Assembly: GCF_000750635.1 (NCBI RefSeq)
Contig: NZ_CCDM010000001.1
Location: forward strand, 1,364,001-1,428,000
Source of the DNA: Oceanobacillus jeddahensis
GTDB lineage: Bacteria > Bacillota > Bacilli > Bacillales > Amphibacillaceae
Direction: 5' to 3'
Length of the DNA: 64,000 bases
The notes beneath the pieces were generated by a model. That model saw only the letters and a list, made by a program, of their open reading frames with translations. It was not told the DNA's origin and ran no database searches. Within the stretch, counting starts at the first letter, position 1. Each line of letters starts with the position of its first letter. Positions 9,459-18,995 of the stretch are shown here, in pieces. A program made the position numbers and the translations under genes.

Positions 9459-9505
9459 AGAAAATCCTGTAGAGAGAAATTCCTTTTTTTCTACAGGGTT
9501 TTCTT
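9459..9505 (+). terminator. Terminator after the SASP gene
   Basis: Stem AGAAAATCCTGTAGA / TCTACAGGGTTTTCT with a following TTATTTTT. Confidence 0.8.
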
Positions 9506-9620
9506 ATTTTTGATATAACTTAATTTTCACGTATTAAAAAGAAACTTCATTTCTATAGAAATAGGAGTTGATTGTTCCTTCGATAACAAAATAGAAGGTG
9601 TAGTGTAAAATGCCGCTGCG

Positions 9621-9772
9621 GCGGAGTGGTTGGACGGAGCGGAAGCTATACACTATCATTCGTTCAAAAAAAGCTGATTTAACTAAAAAGCAAGCACAAT
9701 AATGAAGAATACGATAATCCTGAAACAGCAAAATATATATGCTTATTCTCAAGCGCAAAAGCTGAGTATATA
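9621..9772 (+). repeat. Dispersed intergenic repeat, copy A
   Basis: About 150 bp beginning GCGGAGTGGTTGGACGGAGC. The first 85 bases are nearly identical to the reverse complement of 18003-18151; similarity then decays gradually. No convincing ORF or transposase is present. The 5' end can fold (TAGTGTA at 9601 with TACACTA around 9650, enclosing GCCGCTGCGGC). Confidence 0.85.
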
Positions 9773-9852
9773 AGAAAAACAGAAAATAAACGCGGATTAT
9801 TATCGGAGGTGTCGAAGCTTGTGATAAAATGTGTGAAAGGGAGGGAATGATT

Positions 9853-10770
9853 ATGAAACGTATCCAATTAGGTAACAGTGAATTATCAGTGCCCATTATT
9901 TCTTTAGGATGTATGGTCATGCAGCAGAGCTCGAAAGAAGATGCGAATAAAGTAATTCATAACGCATTGGAGCATGACGTTGACTTCTTTGACCATGCGG
10001 ATATTTATGGAAAAGGAGAATCCGAATCGGTATTTGCAGAGGCCATTGATATGAATCCATCAATCCGTGAAAAGATGATTATTCAGTCAAAAGCAGGGAT
10101 CCGCAATGGATTTTATGATTCTTCCAAAGAATATTTAATTTCATCTGTTGAGAACAGTTTGAAGCGTTTGAAAACAGACTACTTAGATGTATTTTTGATT
10201 CACCGTCCGGATGCATTGATGGAACCGGAAGAAGTGGCAGAAGCTTTTTCTGAGCTGGAAAAAAGCGGGAAAGTTCGACATTTCGGAGTAAGTAATTTCC
10301 GCCCGCGCCAAATTGAATTACTGAAAAAATATGTTGAACAGGACCTAGTAGCCAACCAATTGCAATTAAGTGTTACGAACTCTGGTATGATTGATCAAGG
10401 CTTATATGCAAATACGGCATTTGATCAAGCAAAAGATTTAGATGGCGGTGTTATTGATTATAGTCAGATGAACAATATGACGATTCAAGCCTGGTCACCG
10501 CTCCGTTATGGTTTCTTTGGTGGATTTATTATGGACCGGGATGCTTATCCGGAATTAAATCGAAAATTAGATGAACTTGGCGAAAAATATGGCGTAGCAC
10601 GTGAAACAATTGCGATCGCGTGGATTTTACGTCATCCAGCTGCGATTCAAACAATTATTGGCACCATGACACCGAAACGTCTGTCCGAAATGGTAAAAGC
10701 AGCGGATATTACGTTGACAAGAGAAGAATGGTATCAATTGTGGCAGTCTGCAGGAAATAAATTATTATAA
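9853..10770 (+). CDS. Aldo/keto reductase, YdhF-like
   Basis: A 305-residue NADPH-dependent aldo/keto reductase. The active-site region FFDHADIYGKGESESVFAEAI holds the catalytic Asp and Tyr, the lysine is in QSKAG, and LIHRPDALMEPEEVAEAF plus GKVRHFGVSNF match the E. coli YdhF branch. The C-terminal IIGTMTPKRLSEMVKA binds the cofactor phosphate. The ATG at 9853 follows GGGAGGG at seven bases; ATGs at 9829 and 9847 lie on or before that site. It lies directly downstream of repeat copy A and is monocistronic. Substrate unknown. Confidence 0.88.
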   Translation: MKRIQLGNSELSVPIISLGCMVMQQSSKEDANKVIHNALEHDVDFFDHADIYGKGESESVFAEAIDMNPSIREKMIIQSKAGIRNGFYDSSKEYLISSVENSLKRLKTDYLDVFLIHRPDALMEPEEVAEAFSELEKSGKVRHFGVSNFRPRQIELLKKYVEQDLVANQLQLSVTNSGMIDQGLYANTAFDQAKDLDGGVIDYSQMNNMTIQAWSPLRYGFFGGFIMDRDAYPELNRKLDELGEKYGVARETIAIAWILRHPAAIQTIIGTMTPKRLSEMVKAADITLTREEWYQLWQSAGNKLL

Positions 10771-10818
10771 AGCGAAAATGAGTTTCTTTTACTAAACGAA
10801 TACCTTCTGACATGAATA

Positions 10819-10852
10819 AAAAAACCAAGCCCGGATACCTGGCTTGGTTTTT
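10819..10852. terminator. Bidirectional terminator
   Basis: AAAAACCAAGCC / GGCTTGGTTTTT stem between the convergent aldo/keto reductase and ilvE genes. Confidence 0.88.
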
Positions 10853-10857
10853 AATGA

Positions 10858-11952
10858 TTAATGTTTTACTGGACTTTCTTTTTCAATATTTTGCATCCAG
10901 TTAAATGGATCTTCAATATGGCCATATTGGATACCTGTAATCGTATCATAGACTTTTTTCGAAATCTCACCTGTTTCTCCGTCGTTGATGATCATTTGCT
11001 TATCTTCCCATTTCAATTCACCGATCGGAGAAATAACTGCCGCTGTACCAGAACCGAATGCTTCTTCTAGTTCTCCGTTCTGATAAGCTTCATACAATTC
11101 TTCGATAGAAATACGTTTTTCAATTACCGGGATTCCCCAATGATTTAACAATTCAATGACACTGGATCGTGTAATGCCGGAAAGAATGCTGCCATTTAGT
11201 TTTGGTGTAATTACTTGGCCATTGATTTTGAAGAAGACATTCATACTTCCCACTTCTTCAATGTATTTCTTTTCAACGCCGTCCAACCAAAGTACTTGCG
11301 TATAACCAGTTTTTGCAACCATTTCCTGTGCTTTTAAGCTTGCAGCATAGTTGCCTCCAGTTTTTGCTTCTCCCATACCGCCTTTGACAGTACGGACATA
11401 TTCATTTTCTACGGCAATTTTAACCGGGTTAATACCTTCTTTATAATAAGCACCCACTGGTGATAAAATCACGATAAATTTGTAGTTGGTAGAAGCTGAT
11501 ACGCCAATGTACGTTTCTGTAGAAATAATAAATGGGCGAATGTATAGCGATGTACCTTCTGTATGAGGGACCCAATCACGTTCAATTGAAACCAGTTGTT
11601 TAATTGCTTTTAAAGCAAATTCTTCGTCAATCGGAGGGATACACAAACGATCATTAGATCTGTTTAAACGTTCCATGTTTTTCTCTGGACGAAATAACTC
11701 AATGCTTCCATTATCCGTACGATAGGCTTTTAAACCTTCAAAAACAGACTGTGCATAGTGGAATACCATTGCAGAAGGTTCAATTTGTAGTGGTTGATAT
11801 GGTACAATGCTCGCATTATGCCACCCTAACGGTTCTGAATAATCCATCACAAACATATGATCTGTGAAAACTTTCCCAAAACTTAATTGATCATCCTGTG
11901 GCTTTTCTTTTTTTGTCTCACATCGTTGTACGCGAATAGTTTGTTCTTCCAT
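10858..11952 (-). CDS. ilvE: Branched-chain amino acid aminotransferase
   Basis: A 364-residue fold-type IV PLP aminotransferase that interconverts Leu/Ile/Val and their 2-oxo acids with 2-oxoglutarate, the last step of the pathway whose other genes fill 16-28 kb. Motifs: FHYAQSVFEGLKAYRT near residue 70-85, RPEKNMERLNRS, and the substrate/cofactor stretch GSILSGITRSSVIELL. The catalytic lysine lies in GGNYAASLKAQEMVAK. Length fits YbgE/YwaA of B. subtilis. The ATG at 11952 follows AAGGAG at nine bases; upstream in-frame codons lie over the promoter. Confidence 0.93.
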   Translation of the reverse strand: MEEQTIRVQRCETKKEKPQDDQLSFGKVFTDHMFVMDYSEPLGWHNASIVPYQPLQIEPSAMVFHYAQSVFEGLKAYRTDNGSIELFRPEKNMERLNRSNDRLCIPPIDEEFALKAIKQLVSIERDWVPHTEGTSLYIRPFIISTETYIGVSASTNYKFIVILSPVGAYYKEGINPVKIAVENEYVRTVKGGMGEAKTGGNYAASLKAQEMVAKTGYTQVLWLDGVEKKYIEEVGSMNVFFKINGQVITPKLNGSILSGITRSSVIELLNHWGIPVIEKRISIEELYEAYQNGELEEAFGSGTAAVISPIGELKWEDKQMIINDGETGEISKKVYDTITGIQYGHIEDPFNWMQNIEKESPVKH

Positions 11953-11989
11953 ATCAAAAGTCTCCTTGCCATTGATTAAATTTCTATAT

Positions 11990-12018
11990 ATCATAAGACA
12001 TATGAAAGATTTTATCAA
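11990..12018 (-). promoter_or_regulatory. SigA-type promoter of ilvE
   Basis: On the minus strand TTGATA (12018-12013), 17-base spacer, TATGAT (11995-11990), 38 bases before the ATG. Confidence 0.65.
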
Positions 12019-12091
12019 GACTAAATTTTAAATTAATTTATTAAATTAAGATTACAGGTACGATTAAAATGGAAAAGTGAGGAAATAAATA

Positions 12092-12874
12092 ATGAAAAAA
12101 ATGGTTTTATTTGATCTGGACGATACGCTGCTTTGGGATAAAAAAAGTGTGCAGGATGCATTCACGTTAACATGTCAGCTTGCAGAAAAGGAGGAGGAGA
12201 TTTCTCCGGAAGTATTAGAAAAGAATGTTCGTCATAGGGCGAGAGAATTATATGCTTCTTATCCGACTTATACATATACACAAAAAATTGGAATCAATCC
12301 ATTTGAAGGGTTGTGGGCAACATTTGATGATCCAGGAGAGGAATTCCGCAAGCTTCGGGAAATTGCTCCAGTCTACCAGGAAACAGCTTGGCTGGAGGGA
12401 TTAAAAGATACCGGTGTTGATAATCTAGAACTCGCAAAAAAGCTCGCTAAGGCTTTTCGGGAGTATCGAATCGAGAGCCCTTATTTATTTGAAGATGCAC
12501 TTTCTGTTCTCGCAGAACTTGGAAAGAGATACCGGCTTGCATTGCTTACCAATGGGGCACCGAGCCTTCAAAATCTGAAATTAGAAATTTCACCTGAATT
12601 AGTCCCTTATTTTGAGAAAATATTTATTTCCGGAGATATAGGAACGGGAAAACCAGATCTGGAAATATTTAACTACTGTTTGCAAACTTTAAATATCCGC
12701 GCTGAGGATGCGATTATGGTTGGGGATAATTTAAATACAGATATTATCGGAGCAAATCAGACGGGAATTGACTCTGTTTGGTTAAATCGATTTAACGCAG
12801 AAAATAAGAGTACTATTGAGCCAAGCTATGAAATTAAAACACTGAAAGAATTAAAGCATATTTTGCAATCTTAA
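12092..12874 (+). CDS. HAD-family hydrolase, YsaA-like
   Basis: A 260-residue HAD phosphatase: motif I FDLDDTLLWD (nucleophile and acid Asp), motif II LLTNGAP, motif III lysine in GDIGTGKPDLEIF, motif IV MVGDNLNTDIIGA. An alpha-helical cap of about 100 residues lies between motifs I and II. Size and cap resemble B. subtilis YsaA. It converges on serA and its aminotransferase, so a phosphoserine phosphatase role completing serine synthesis is an attractive guess from context, but it is on the opposite strand and HAD substrates cannot be read from sequence. Confidence 0.82.
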   Translation: MKKMVLFDLDDTLLWDKKSVQDAFTLTCQLAEKEEEISPEVLEKNVRHRARELYASYPTYTYTQKIGINPFEGLWATFDDPGEEFRKLREIAPVYQETAWLEGLKDTGVDNLELAKKLAKAFREYRIESPYLFEDALSVLAELGKRYRLALLTNGAPSLQNLKLEISPELVPYFEKIFISGDIGTGKPDLEIFNYCLQTLNIRAEDAIMVGDNLNTDIIGANQTGIDSVWLNRFNAENKSTIEPSYEIKTLKELKHILQS

Positions 12875-12883
12875 ATTTATCAT

Positions 12884-12934
12884 AAAAAACCGTTTGAACG
12901 AACTTGTCATAAAGTTGCGTTCAAACGGTTTTTC
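12884..12934. terminator. Bidirectional terminator between the HAD gene and serA
   Basis: Stem AAAAACCGTTTGAACG / CGTTCAAACGGTTTTT with an inner ACTT/AAGT pairing. Confidence 0.88.
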
Positions 12935-12942
12935 GCATATTA

Positions 12943-14529
12943 CTATAGGTCGATTGCAGTGACAGATTTAATCTCGTCTAATAATGCAATTTCTGATAGT
13001 GCTTTGTCTTCTAAATGCCGATCAATGGTTAAGAGCATAATCGCGTCCCCGCCTATATCCGAACGATCTACCTGCATGGTCGCAATATTAATATGATGCT
13101 CTGCAAAAGCACTCCCCATACGGCCGATAACACCAGGCTGGTCAATATGCTGAATAACAACCATATGTCCTTCCGGGGTAGCATCCACTTGATAGCCATC
13201 TACACGGACCAGACGTGGCCCTAAGCCATTTAGTAGTGTTCCAGCAACTTTTCTGCTTCCAGAAGGGCCGGTTACCTCTATCGTAATCAAGTTTGTAAAT
13301 CCTTTTTGTGAGGAAGTTTTACTTTCACTAACAGTAATCCCTTTACGATCCGCTAAATATAATGCATTAACATCATTGACACGGCTGCCAAGGAAACGTT
13401 TCAGAATTCCTTTCACTGCATTACGGGTGACAGGTCCCGTTTCGATGTCGCTTAATTCGCCAGAATATGTGATGCGAATGTCATTGATGGCTTCGTTTGC
13501 TAAATCGATAATGAAAGTTCCCAGTTTTTCAGCTAAATAAAAATAAGGTTCGATTTGGTGCATGGCTTCACTTGGAATAGAAGGCATGTTCACTGGGTGG
13601 CGAACAGCTTTTCCCTCTAAAAAGCGAATCACATCATGACTGACATCAATAGCTACAATTTCCTGCGCTTCGATTGTACTTGCTCCTAAATGTGGTGTTG
13701 CAACAACTTCTGGTAAGCTAAGTAATTTATGCTCTGTAAAAGGTTCTTGTTCAAATACATCCAATGCAGCACCAGCAACTTTTCCAGAAACAATTGCGTC
13801 ATATAAAGCATCTTCATCAATAATACCACCACGGGCACAGTTAACAATTTGTACGCCATCTTTCATTAATTCAAAGGCCTCCGCATTAATTAAATGCTTT
13901 GTTTCTTTCAATAGCGGTGTATGAACAGTGATAAAATCTCCTGCTTGGAGAACTTCTTCTAACGTACCTTTCTTTATCCCCATCTGCTCAGCTTTTTCAT
14001 CGGTTAGGAATGGATCATAAGCAACAACGTTCATTCGTTGACCTTTAGCACGCATTGCTACTTCAGCTCCAATTCTTCCCAGTCCCACAACGCCTAATGT
14101 TTTCTGCTTTAATTCCACACCAACAAAGCGTTTGCGATCCCATTTCTTTTGCTTTAAAGCATGGAAGGCTTGAGGAATGTTTCTGGATAAGGACATAATC
14201 ATTGCAATGGTATGCTCTGCAGCGGAATTGGTATTTCCATTTGGCGCATTTACCACAATAATTCCATTTTCTGTTGCCGCTTCTAAGTCAATGTTATCTA
14301 CTCCCACACCAGCACGACCGACTATTTTTAAGCGAGATGCTTTTTCCAGTAAAGGGCGTGTTACTTGCGTTTGACTGCGGACTAATAAAGCATCGAACTG
14401 GTCGATATTTTCTAAAAGCACAGCTTCATCCCAGCCTGGGTTTTTAACGATCTCAATATTCTCGATTTCTCTTAATGGTTTAATTCCTTCGTCACTTAAT
14501 GGGTCACTAATTAGTACACGATATGTCAT
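12943..14529 (-). CDS. serA: D-3-phosphoglycerate dehydrogenase
   Basis: A 528-residue enzyme of the long SerA type, which oxidises 3-phosphoglycerate with NAD+ in the first step of serine synthesis. In order: the substrate domain, the Rossmann motif [18 protein letters not shown], the catalytic Arg/Glu/His set ([25 protein letters not shown]), an intervening domain (about 320-450) and a C-terminal ACT domain from [18 protein letters not shown], which usually senses serine. RBS AGGAGG sits inside the end of the upstream aminotransferase gene, which stops three bases before this ATG, so the two are translationally close and cotranscribed. Confidence 0.95.
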   Translation of the reverse strand: MTYRVLISDPLSDEGIKPLREIENIEIVKNPGWDEAVLLENIDQFDALLVRSQTQVTRPLLEKASRLKIVGRAGVGVDNIDLEAATENGIIVVNAPNGNTNSAAEHTIAMIMSLSRNIPQAFHALKQKKWDRKRFVGVELKQKTLGVVGLGRIGAEVAMRAKGQRMNVVAYDPFLTDEKAEQMGIKKGTLEEVLQAGDFITVHTPLLKETKHLINAEAFELMKDGVQIVNCARGGIIDEDALYDAIVSGKVAGAALDVFEQEPFTEHKLLSLPEVVATPHLGASTIEAQEIVAIDVSHDVIRFLEGKAVRHPVNMPSIPSEAMHQIEPYFYLAEKLGTFIIDLANEAINDIRITYSGELSDIETGPVTRNAVKGILKRFLGSRVNDVNALYLADRKGITVSESKTSSQKGFTNLITIEVTGPSGSRKVAGTLLNGLGPRLVRVDGYQVDATPEGHMVVIQHIDQPGVIGRMGSAFAEHHINIATMQVDRSDIGGDAIMLLTIDRHLEDKALSEIALLDEIKSVTAIDL

Positions 14530-14532
14530 GAG

Positions 14533-15690
14533 TTACTTTTCCTCCTGTTGCAGATAAATTTCTTGAGCAGCTTGAACGCCTTTACCGAGCGGAATTGCTT
14601 TTCCAATTTTTACAAGTCCAATTTCGATTAAACTGATCGTCTGTAATACATCAGCAGGAGAGCAATATCCCATATGCCCAATTCGGAAAACAGACCCTTT
14701 CATATGTTGTTGTCCACCTGCTAACGTCAGGTTGAACTGTTCTTTTACAACAGAACGCAGCGCTTCGGCATCAAAGTCAACTGGACGAACAGCGGTTACG
14801 GTTGGAGAAGCATCCTCTTCTGATGTTAATAATGGAATATCCAATGCTTTAAAAGCAGCTCTTGTCATGTCACGCATGACGATATGGCGATGGTACACAT
14901 TATCCAAACCTTCTTCTTCTAATAAGTTCAGAACTTGCTCCAATCCAAATAATAGAGAAAGGGCCGGCGTATATGGTGTAGATACTTTTTCTAAGTTTTT
15001 CCGGTAAACGCGCATATCTAAATAAAATCGTGGCTGTGGATTTTCTTCAATCACTTTCCAAGCGCGTTCGCTTGCTGCAATAAACATTAAACCAGCCGGA
15101 AGCATAAATGCTTTTTGCGAACCTGTTACATAAATGTCTATGCCCCACTCATCCATGTTAGCTTCCACACCGCCAAGGCAGGATACACCATCGACAACGA
15201 AAAGTGCATTAGAAGACTCATGTACCGTTTTGGCGAGAAGCTGTATCGGATTTAAGACACCTGTTGAAGTCTCACAATATGTAGCAAAAACTACCTTGAT
15301 CTCAGGGTGCTCTTGTAAATAAGCCTGAACAATTTGAGGATCAATCGTGTCTCCCCACTCGACATCAATTCGATGCAGTTTTAATTGAAAAGCTTCACAT
15401 ATTTTTGCGAAACGATCACCAAATGCTCCACTGACGATGACAAGCACATCGTCTCCTGGATGTGCAGCATTGCTGACAGCCATTTCTAACCCTGCTGTCC
15501 CACTCCCGGCAACAGGAATAACATCCTGTTTTGTTCCAAATACGGATTTTAGCTTTGGAAGAATCCGTTCTAATAATTCTTTCGTCTCTTTTCCGCGATG
15601 ACCGATCATTGTTTGGTTCATTGCGCGTTGAACACTTGGAGGAATAGGACTTGGTCCAGGTATTCTTAGAATGTGCTGATCTTTTAGCAT
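14533..15690 (-). CDS. Class-V aminotransferase paired with serA
   Basis: A 385-residue PLP enzyme of the class-V (serine-pyruvate / alanine-glyoxylate type) group. Visible are LRIPGPSPIPPSVQRAM, HRGKETKEL, the PLP-phosphate segment AGSGTAGLEMAVSN, VVDGVSCLGG and the Schiff-base lysine in GSQKAFMLPAGL. Tight coupling to serA suggests it makes phosphoserine from phosphohydroxypyruvate, replacing SerC, or uses serine itself; class-V enzymes beside serA occur in archaea and Thermotoga. The exact reaction is inference. The ATG at 15690 follows AAAGGAG; the longer frame to 15756 has no ribosome site. Confidence 0.85.
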   Translation of the reverse strand: MLKDQHILRIPGPSPIPPSVQRAMNQTMIGHRGKETKELLERILPKLKSVFGTKQDVIPVAGSGTAGLEMAVSNAAHPGDDVLVIVSGAFGDRFAKICEAFQLKLHRIDVEWGDTIDPQIVQAYLQEHPEIKVVFATYCETSTGVLNPIQLLAKTVHESSNALFVVDGVSCLGGVEANMDEWGIDIYVTGSQKAFMLPAGLMFIAASERAWKVIEENPQPRFYLDMRVYRKNLEKVSTPYTPALSLLFGLEQVLNLLEEEGLDNVYHRHIVMRDMTRAAFKALDIPLLTSEEDASPTVTAVRPVDFDAEALRSVVKEQFNLTLAGGQQHMKGSVFRIGHMGYCSPADVLQTISLIEIGLVKIGKAIPLGKGVQAAQEIYLQQEEK

Positions 15691-15804
15691 GATTTGAAAG
15701 CTCCTTTGAATTGAATTTAACAAATGAATATAAATAAAAAATACCCAAAATGGCATTATTTAATAAAATAGTAACTTTTCATAAAAACCTTAATTTATAT
15801 TCTT

Positions 15805-15832
15805 ATCATAAAACGATGCAATCTATTGGCAA
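15805..15832 (-). promoter_or_regulatory. SigA-type promoter of the aminotransferase-serA operon
   Basis: Minus strand TTGCCA (15832-15827), 16-base spacer, TATGAT (15810-15805). Confidence 0.6.
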
Positions 15833-15955
15833 ACAATAATTCGTTTTTTCTAAGTTTTAAAGGTTTGGAATTAATTAAAGACGTATGTTTAGATAGTGTT
15901 TTGTTATTAACATACGGGTATTTTAACATAAATCCGTTTAAAAAGGGGAATTCAA

Positions 15956-16093
15956 ATGAAAAGTATTTCTTACCAATATAGCAACATCCATTGTATTGTC
16001 AATATTAAGTTACATATTGAACAAGAGAACAACGTATGCACAATGAATACAGACGGAAAAAAGGACTCCATAAAAACTGAGTTATTTCAATAA
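15956..16093 (+). CDS. Possible 45-aa peptide upstream of ilvD
   Basis: ATG to TAA encodes 45 residues beginning MKSISYQYSNIHCIVNIK, with AAAGGGG eight bases upstream. It has six isoleucines, five in the first 21 residues, which is suggestive next to ilvD. However, the likely ilvD promoter (16142-16170) lies downstream of this ORF, so it is not in the ilvD leader. It may be an unrelated small gene or chance. No family is recognised. Confidence 0.25.
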   Translation: MKSISYQYSNIHCIVNIKLHIEQENNVCTMNTDGKKDSIKTELFQ

Positions 16094-16141
16094 AGGAAGC
16101 GGTTTCTGTGAAATTTTAAAAAAGAAAAAACAAAAAATAAA

Positions 16142-16170
16142 TTGAACTATGCGAAAATTATACCTATAAT
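16142..16170 (+). promoter_or_regulatory. ilvD promoter with overlapping CodY-like box
   Basis: TTGAAC (16142-16147), 17-base spacer, TATAAT (16165-16170), 25 bases before the ATG. Bases 16145-16159 (AACTATGCGAAAATT) match 11 of 15 positions of the CodY consensus AATTTTCWGAAAATT and overlap the -35 and spacer, as expected for repression when branched-chain amino acids and GTP are plentiful. The promoter is fairly clear; the CodY site is inferred. Confidence 0.6.
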
Positions 16171-16194
16171 AGTGCGAAAAGGAAGGTGTAAAAA

Positions 16195-17880
16195 ATGGGG
16201 AAAGATTTAAGAACAAAAAGTAAAGCATTTGACGGTGCTATGCGTGCTCCAAACCGGGCAATGCTGCGTGCAGTCGGTGTTACCGATGAAGATTTTAAAA
16301 AGCCGATGGTCGGTGTGGCCAGCACATGGGCAGAGGTAACGCCATGTAATATACATTTGAATGACTTAGCATTAGTTGCGAAAAAAGGAGTACGCAAGGT
16401 TGACGGTGTACCGTTAATTTTTAACACGATTACGGTATCCGACGGGATCTCCATGGGTACGCAGGGAATGCGCTACTCTCTACCGAGTAGAGATCTGATC
16501 GCTGATTCCATTGAATCCGTTGTCGGTGCGGAGAACTTGGACGGGCTTGTTGCAATCGGTGCTTGTGATAAAAATATTCCTGGCTGTATGATTGCCATAG
16601 CTAATGCCGAAGTTCCATCCATCTTTGTATATGGCGGTACTATTGCGCCAGGAAACTTGGATGGAAAAGATATTGACCTTGTTTCTGTATTTGAGGGTGT
16701 CGGGCAAAATAATGCAGGGAAAATTGATGATAAGCAATTGAACCGCATTGAATGTCATGCCTGCCCGGGAGCAGGAGCATGCGGAGGCATGTATACAGCT
16801 AATACAATGGCATCCGCGGCAGAAGCAATGGGCTTAAGTTTGCCGGGAAGCTCTTCTAACCCTGCTGAATCACAAGAAAAGCTGAAAGATGTGGAAGCTG
16901 CCGGAGAAGCGATCAGAACATTATTGGAAAAGGGCATTTATCCGAAAGATATTATGACCAAAGAAGCCTTTGAGAATGCAATTACTGTCGTGATGGCATT
17001 GGGCGGGTCTACAAATGCTATTCTTCACCTGTTGGCTGTTGCTCACGCAGCACAAGTAGACTTAACTATTGACGACTTTAACCGTCTTCAGGCAAAAGTT
17101 CCGCATTTAGCTGACTTGAAGCCGAGTGGTCAATTTGTATTCCAGGACCTTCACAATGTAGGCGGTGTGCAAGCAGTGATGAAAATGCTTTATGAAAATG
17201 GCTATCTTCACGGAGATTGCATGACAGTAACCGGAAAAACACTCAAAGAGAATTTAGAAGATGCTCCATCGTTAAAAGAAGGGCAAAAAGTAATCATGCC
17301 TTTAGACGAGCCAAAAAGAGAAGATGGCCCGTTGATCGTGTTAAAAGGGAATCTTTCCCCAACAGGCGCAGTAGCAAAGGTATCTGGTGTGAAAGTAACA
17401 AGACATACAGGTCCGGCGCGTGTATTTGATACAGAAGCAGAAGCAACAAAAGCCGTTATGAATAATGAAATCAAAGACGGCGATGTACTTATTATCCGTT
17501 ACGTAGGTCCAAAAGGAGCTCCGGGTATGCCGGAAATGCTCTCTATTTCCAGTATTCTGGTAGGAAAAGGAATGGGAGAATCTGTAGCATTGCTGACAGA
17601 TGGACGTTTTTCGGGCGGTACACATGGCTTAGTCGTAGGACATATCTCGCCTGAAGCACAATCCGGCGGACCAATTGCGCTGCTGGAAGAAGGAGACAGT
17701 GTTACCATTGATTCGTCCACAAAAGAAATCTTTGTCGATCTTTCCGATGAAGAATTGGACGAGCGCCGTAAAGCATGGAAAGCACCAGAATTATATAAAA
17801 AAGGTATTTTAGGCAAATACGCACATAATGTAAGATGCTCTTCCGGCGGTGCTGTAACAGACTACTTGAATCGTGATTAA
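16195..17880 (+). CDS. ilvD: Dihydroxy-acid dehydratase
   Basis: A 561-residue Fe-S dehydratase that converts dihydroxyisovalerate and dihydroxymethylvalerate to the 2-oxo acids preceding Val/Leu and Ile. Cluster and active-site motifs are [20 protein letters not shown] and [20 protein letters not shown]; the C-terminal [18 protein letters not shown] is also classic. RBS AGGAAGGTG. It has its own promoter and a long terminator, so it is a separate unit about 1.1 kb before ilvB, unlike genomes where it opens the ilvB operon. Confidence 0.96.
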   Translation: MGKDLRTKSKAFDGAMRAPNRAMLRAVGVTDEDFKKPMVGVASTWAEVTPCNIHLNDLALVAKKGVRKVDGVPLIFNTITVSDGISMGTQGMRYSLPSRDLIADSIESVVGAENLDGLVAIGACDKNIPGCMIAIANAEVPSIFVYGGTIAPGNLDGKDIDLVSVFEGVGQNNAGKIDDKQLNRIECHACPGAGACGGMYTANTMASAAEAMGLSLPGSSSNPAESQEKLKDVEAAGEAIRTLLEKGIYPKDIMTKEAFENAITVVMALGGSTNAILHLLAVAHAAQVDLTIDDFNRLQAKVPHLADLKPSGQFVFQDLHNVGGVQAVMKMLYENGYLHGDCMTVTGKTLKENLEDAPSLKEGQKVIMPLDEPKREDGPLIVLKGNLSPTGAVAKVSGVKVTRHTGPARVFDTEAEATKAVMNNEIKDGDVLIIRYVGPKGAPGMPEMLSISSILVGKGMGESVALLTDGRFSGGTHGLVVGHISPEAQSGGPIALLEEGDSVTIDSSTKEIFVDLSDEELDERRKAWKAPELYKKGILGKYAHNVRCSSGGAVTDYLNRD

Positions 17881-17911
17881 CAAGTAGATCTATCATAAAA
17901 AGAATGTTAAG

Positions 17912-18000
17912 CTCAATCGGGTAAGAAACTTTTTTGTGAATAGGAATATAATTTTCCTGGTTGTCACAATTAAGTTATCAAACCTGATTGAGGTTTTTTA
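17912..18000 (+). terminator. Long-range terminator after ilvD
   Basis: CTCAATCGGGT (17912-17922) can pair with ACCTGATTGAG (17982-17992), followed by GTTTTTTA. The loop is unusually long (about 60 bases). Confidence 0.55.
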
Positions 18001-18002
18001 AT

Positions 18003-18151
18003 AAACTCAACTATCGCACCTAAGAATATGCATATATATCTTGTTGTTTCAGGGTTATCAAGTTCTTCTTTATTGTGCTTGCTTTTTAGTTAAATCAGCT
18101 TTTTTTGAACGAATGATAGTGCATAGCTTCCGCTCCGTCCAACCACTCCGC
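18003..18151 (-). repeat. Dispersed intergenic repeat, copy B
   Basis: Reverse-complement copy of 9621-9772. On the minus strand it starts GCGGAGTGGTTGGACGGAGC and stays near-identical for about 85 bases, then drifts. On the minus strand it is preceded by GCCGTCCCCATGGAAA (18152-18167), a further extension not shared with copy A. Confidence 0.85.
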
Positions 18152-18397
18152 TTTCCATGGGGACGGCTTCAGCTAACTTGGAAAGAAACCCGATGTTTTT
18201 GACACGCATTTTGATCTTAAAATGCTGGATACGTTTTATGGTTTCAGACTACTTAAAACAGACTGATCCAGATTTCAAGTAAAAAACAGATTGTAATCTA
18301 ATTTTAATAAAAAAACCAAGTGTAATGCACGTCAACATTGTAAACGCATACATAAAATCAGACTAAATAGAATTATTAAAAAAATTACAAAATACTA

Positions 18398-18426
18398 TTG
18401 ACTATCATACTGAAACGAGATATGAT
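18398..18426 (+). promoter_or_regulatory. SigA-type promoter of the ilv-leu operon
   Basis: TTGACT (18398-18403), 17-base spacer, TATGAT (18421-18426), about 80 bases before stem I of the T-box. The AT-rich stretch at 18371-18386 (AATTATTAAAAAAATT) matches the CodY consensus at 11 of 15 positions, weak evidence on such composition. Confidence 0.7.
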
Positions 18427-18507
18427 TGTTCGCAATATAAGATATTTCTTAACAAAACAACTTTTTAAATTTCAAGAAGTTATTACTTCACCAATATAAT
18501 AATACGT

Positions 18508-18803
18508 TGACGGGAACAAAGGAAAAGACAAATAGCTTTTACAGAGATCTAGGGTGGCTGGAAGCCTAGAATTGCTACTTTTTCCGACATCGTCCCTGAG
18601 TGTCACATGGAAAGGAAACATTCCAATTATATGTGACCAGGTGCATAGAAAAAAGTGTACCTGTTATCAAATATAGCTCTCGCAGCTATGGAGGCAAAGT
18701 TTGAAAGAGCTTTGTGAAACTGGGTGGTACCGTGAAAAGCAGATCCTTTTCGCCCCATACATGATAAGTTAGCATGTACATGGGGTGAAGAGGGTCTTTT
18801 TTA
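18508..18803 (+). promoter_or_regulatory. T-box riboswitch leader of the ilv-leu operon
   Basis: The conserved T-box GGGTGGTACCGTG is at 18722-18734. The competing terminator uses AGATCC and TCGCCCCAT (18741-18757) with ATGGGGTGA and GGGTCT, then TTTTTT (to 18802). Stem I can be drawn: TGAC/GTCA, GGGA/TCCC with TGAGT bulge, then GGAAAAG/CTTTTTCC. Between these helices the 3' side of the internal loop is GACATCG (18586-18592); the triplet before the closing purine is ATC, an isoleucine codon. Uncharged tRNA would stabilise the antiterminator and allow transcription of ilvB onward. In B. subtilis the same operon uses a leucine specifier, so the Ile reading deserves checking. Confidence 0.92.
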
Positions 18804-18995
18804 TTTTCTGACTGTAAGAAGGATAAGAGAACACCCAGAATCATATTATGGAAAATAGTTTGTTTAGTTAAAAGGTTCAGTTTTTTCGCAAATAGCAAAA
18901 AATATCTGTTTTCTATTTGCATAATTACAACAGGAGATTCACCGAAATAATACGGTGATGATCAAGTTTTCTAAAGAAAAAGGAGGGGCATTGTT

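Noticed and set aside
9534..9920. 128-aa minus-strand ORF
   Set aside because: It runs through dispersed repeat copy A and into the aldo/keto reductase start, has no family features, and is explained by the repeat.
15956..16093. Ile-rich leader peptide attenuating ilvD
   Set aside because: The likely ilvD promoter lies downstream of the ORF, and isoleucine is common in AT-rich frames, so leader attenuation is not supported.
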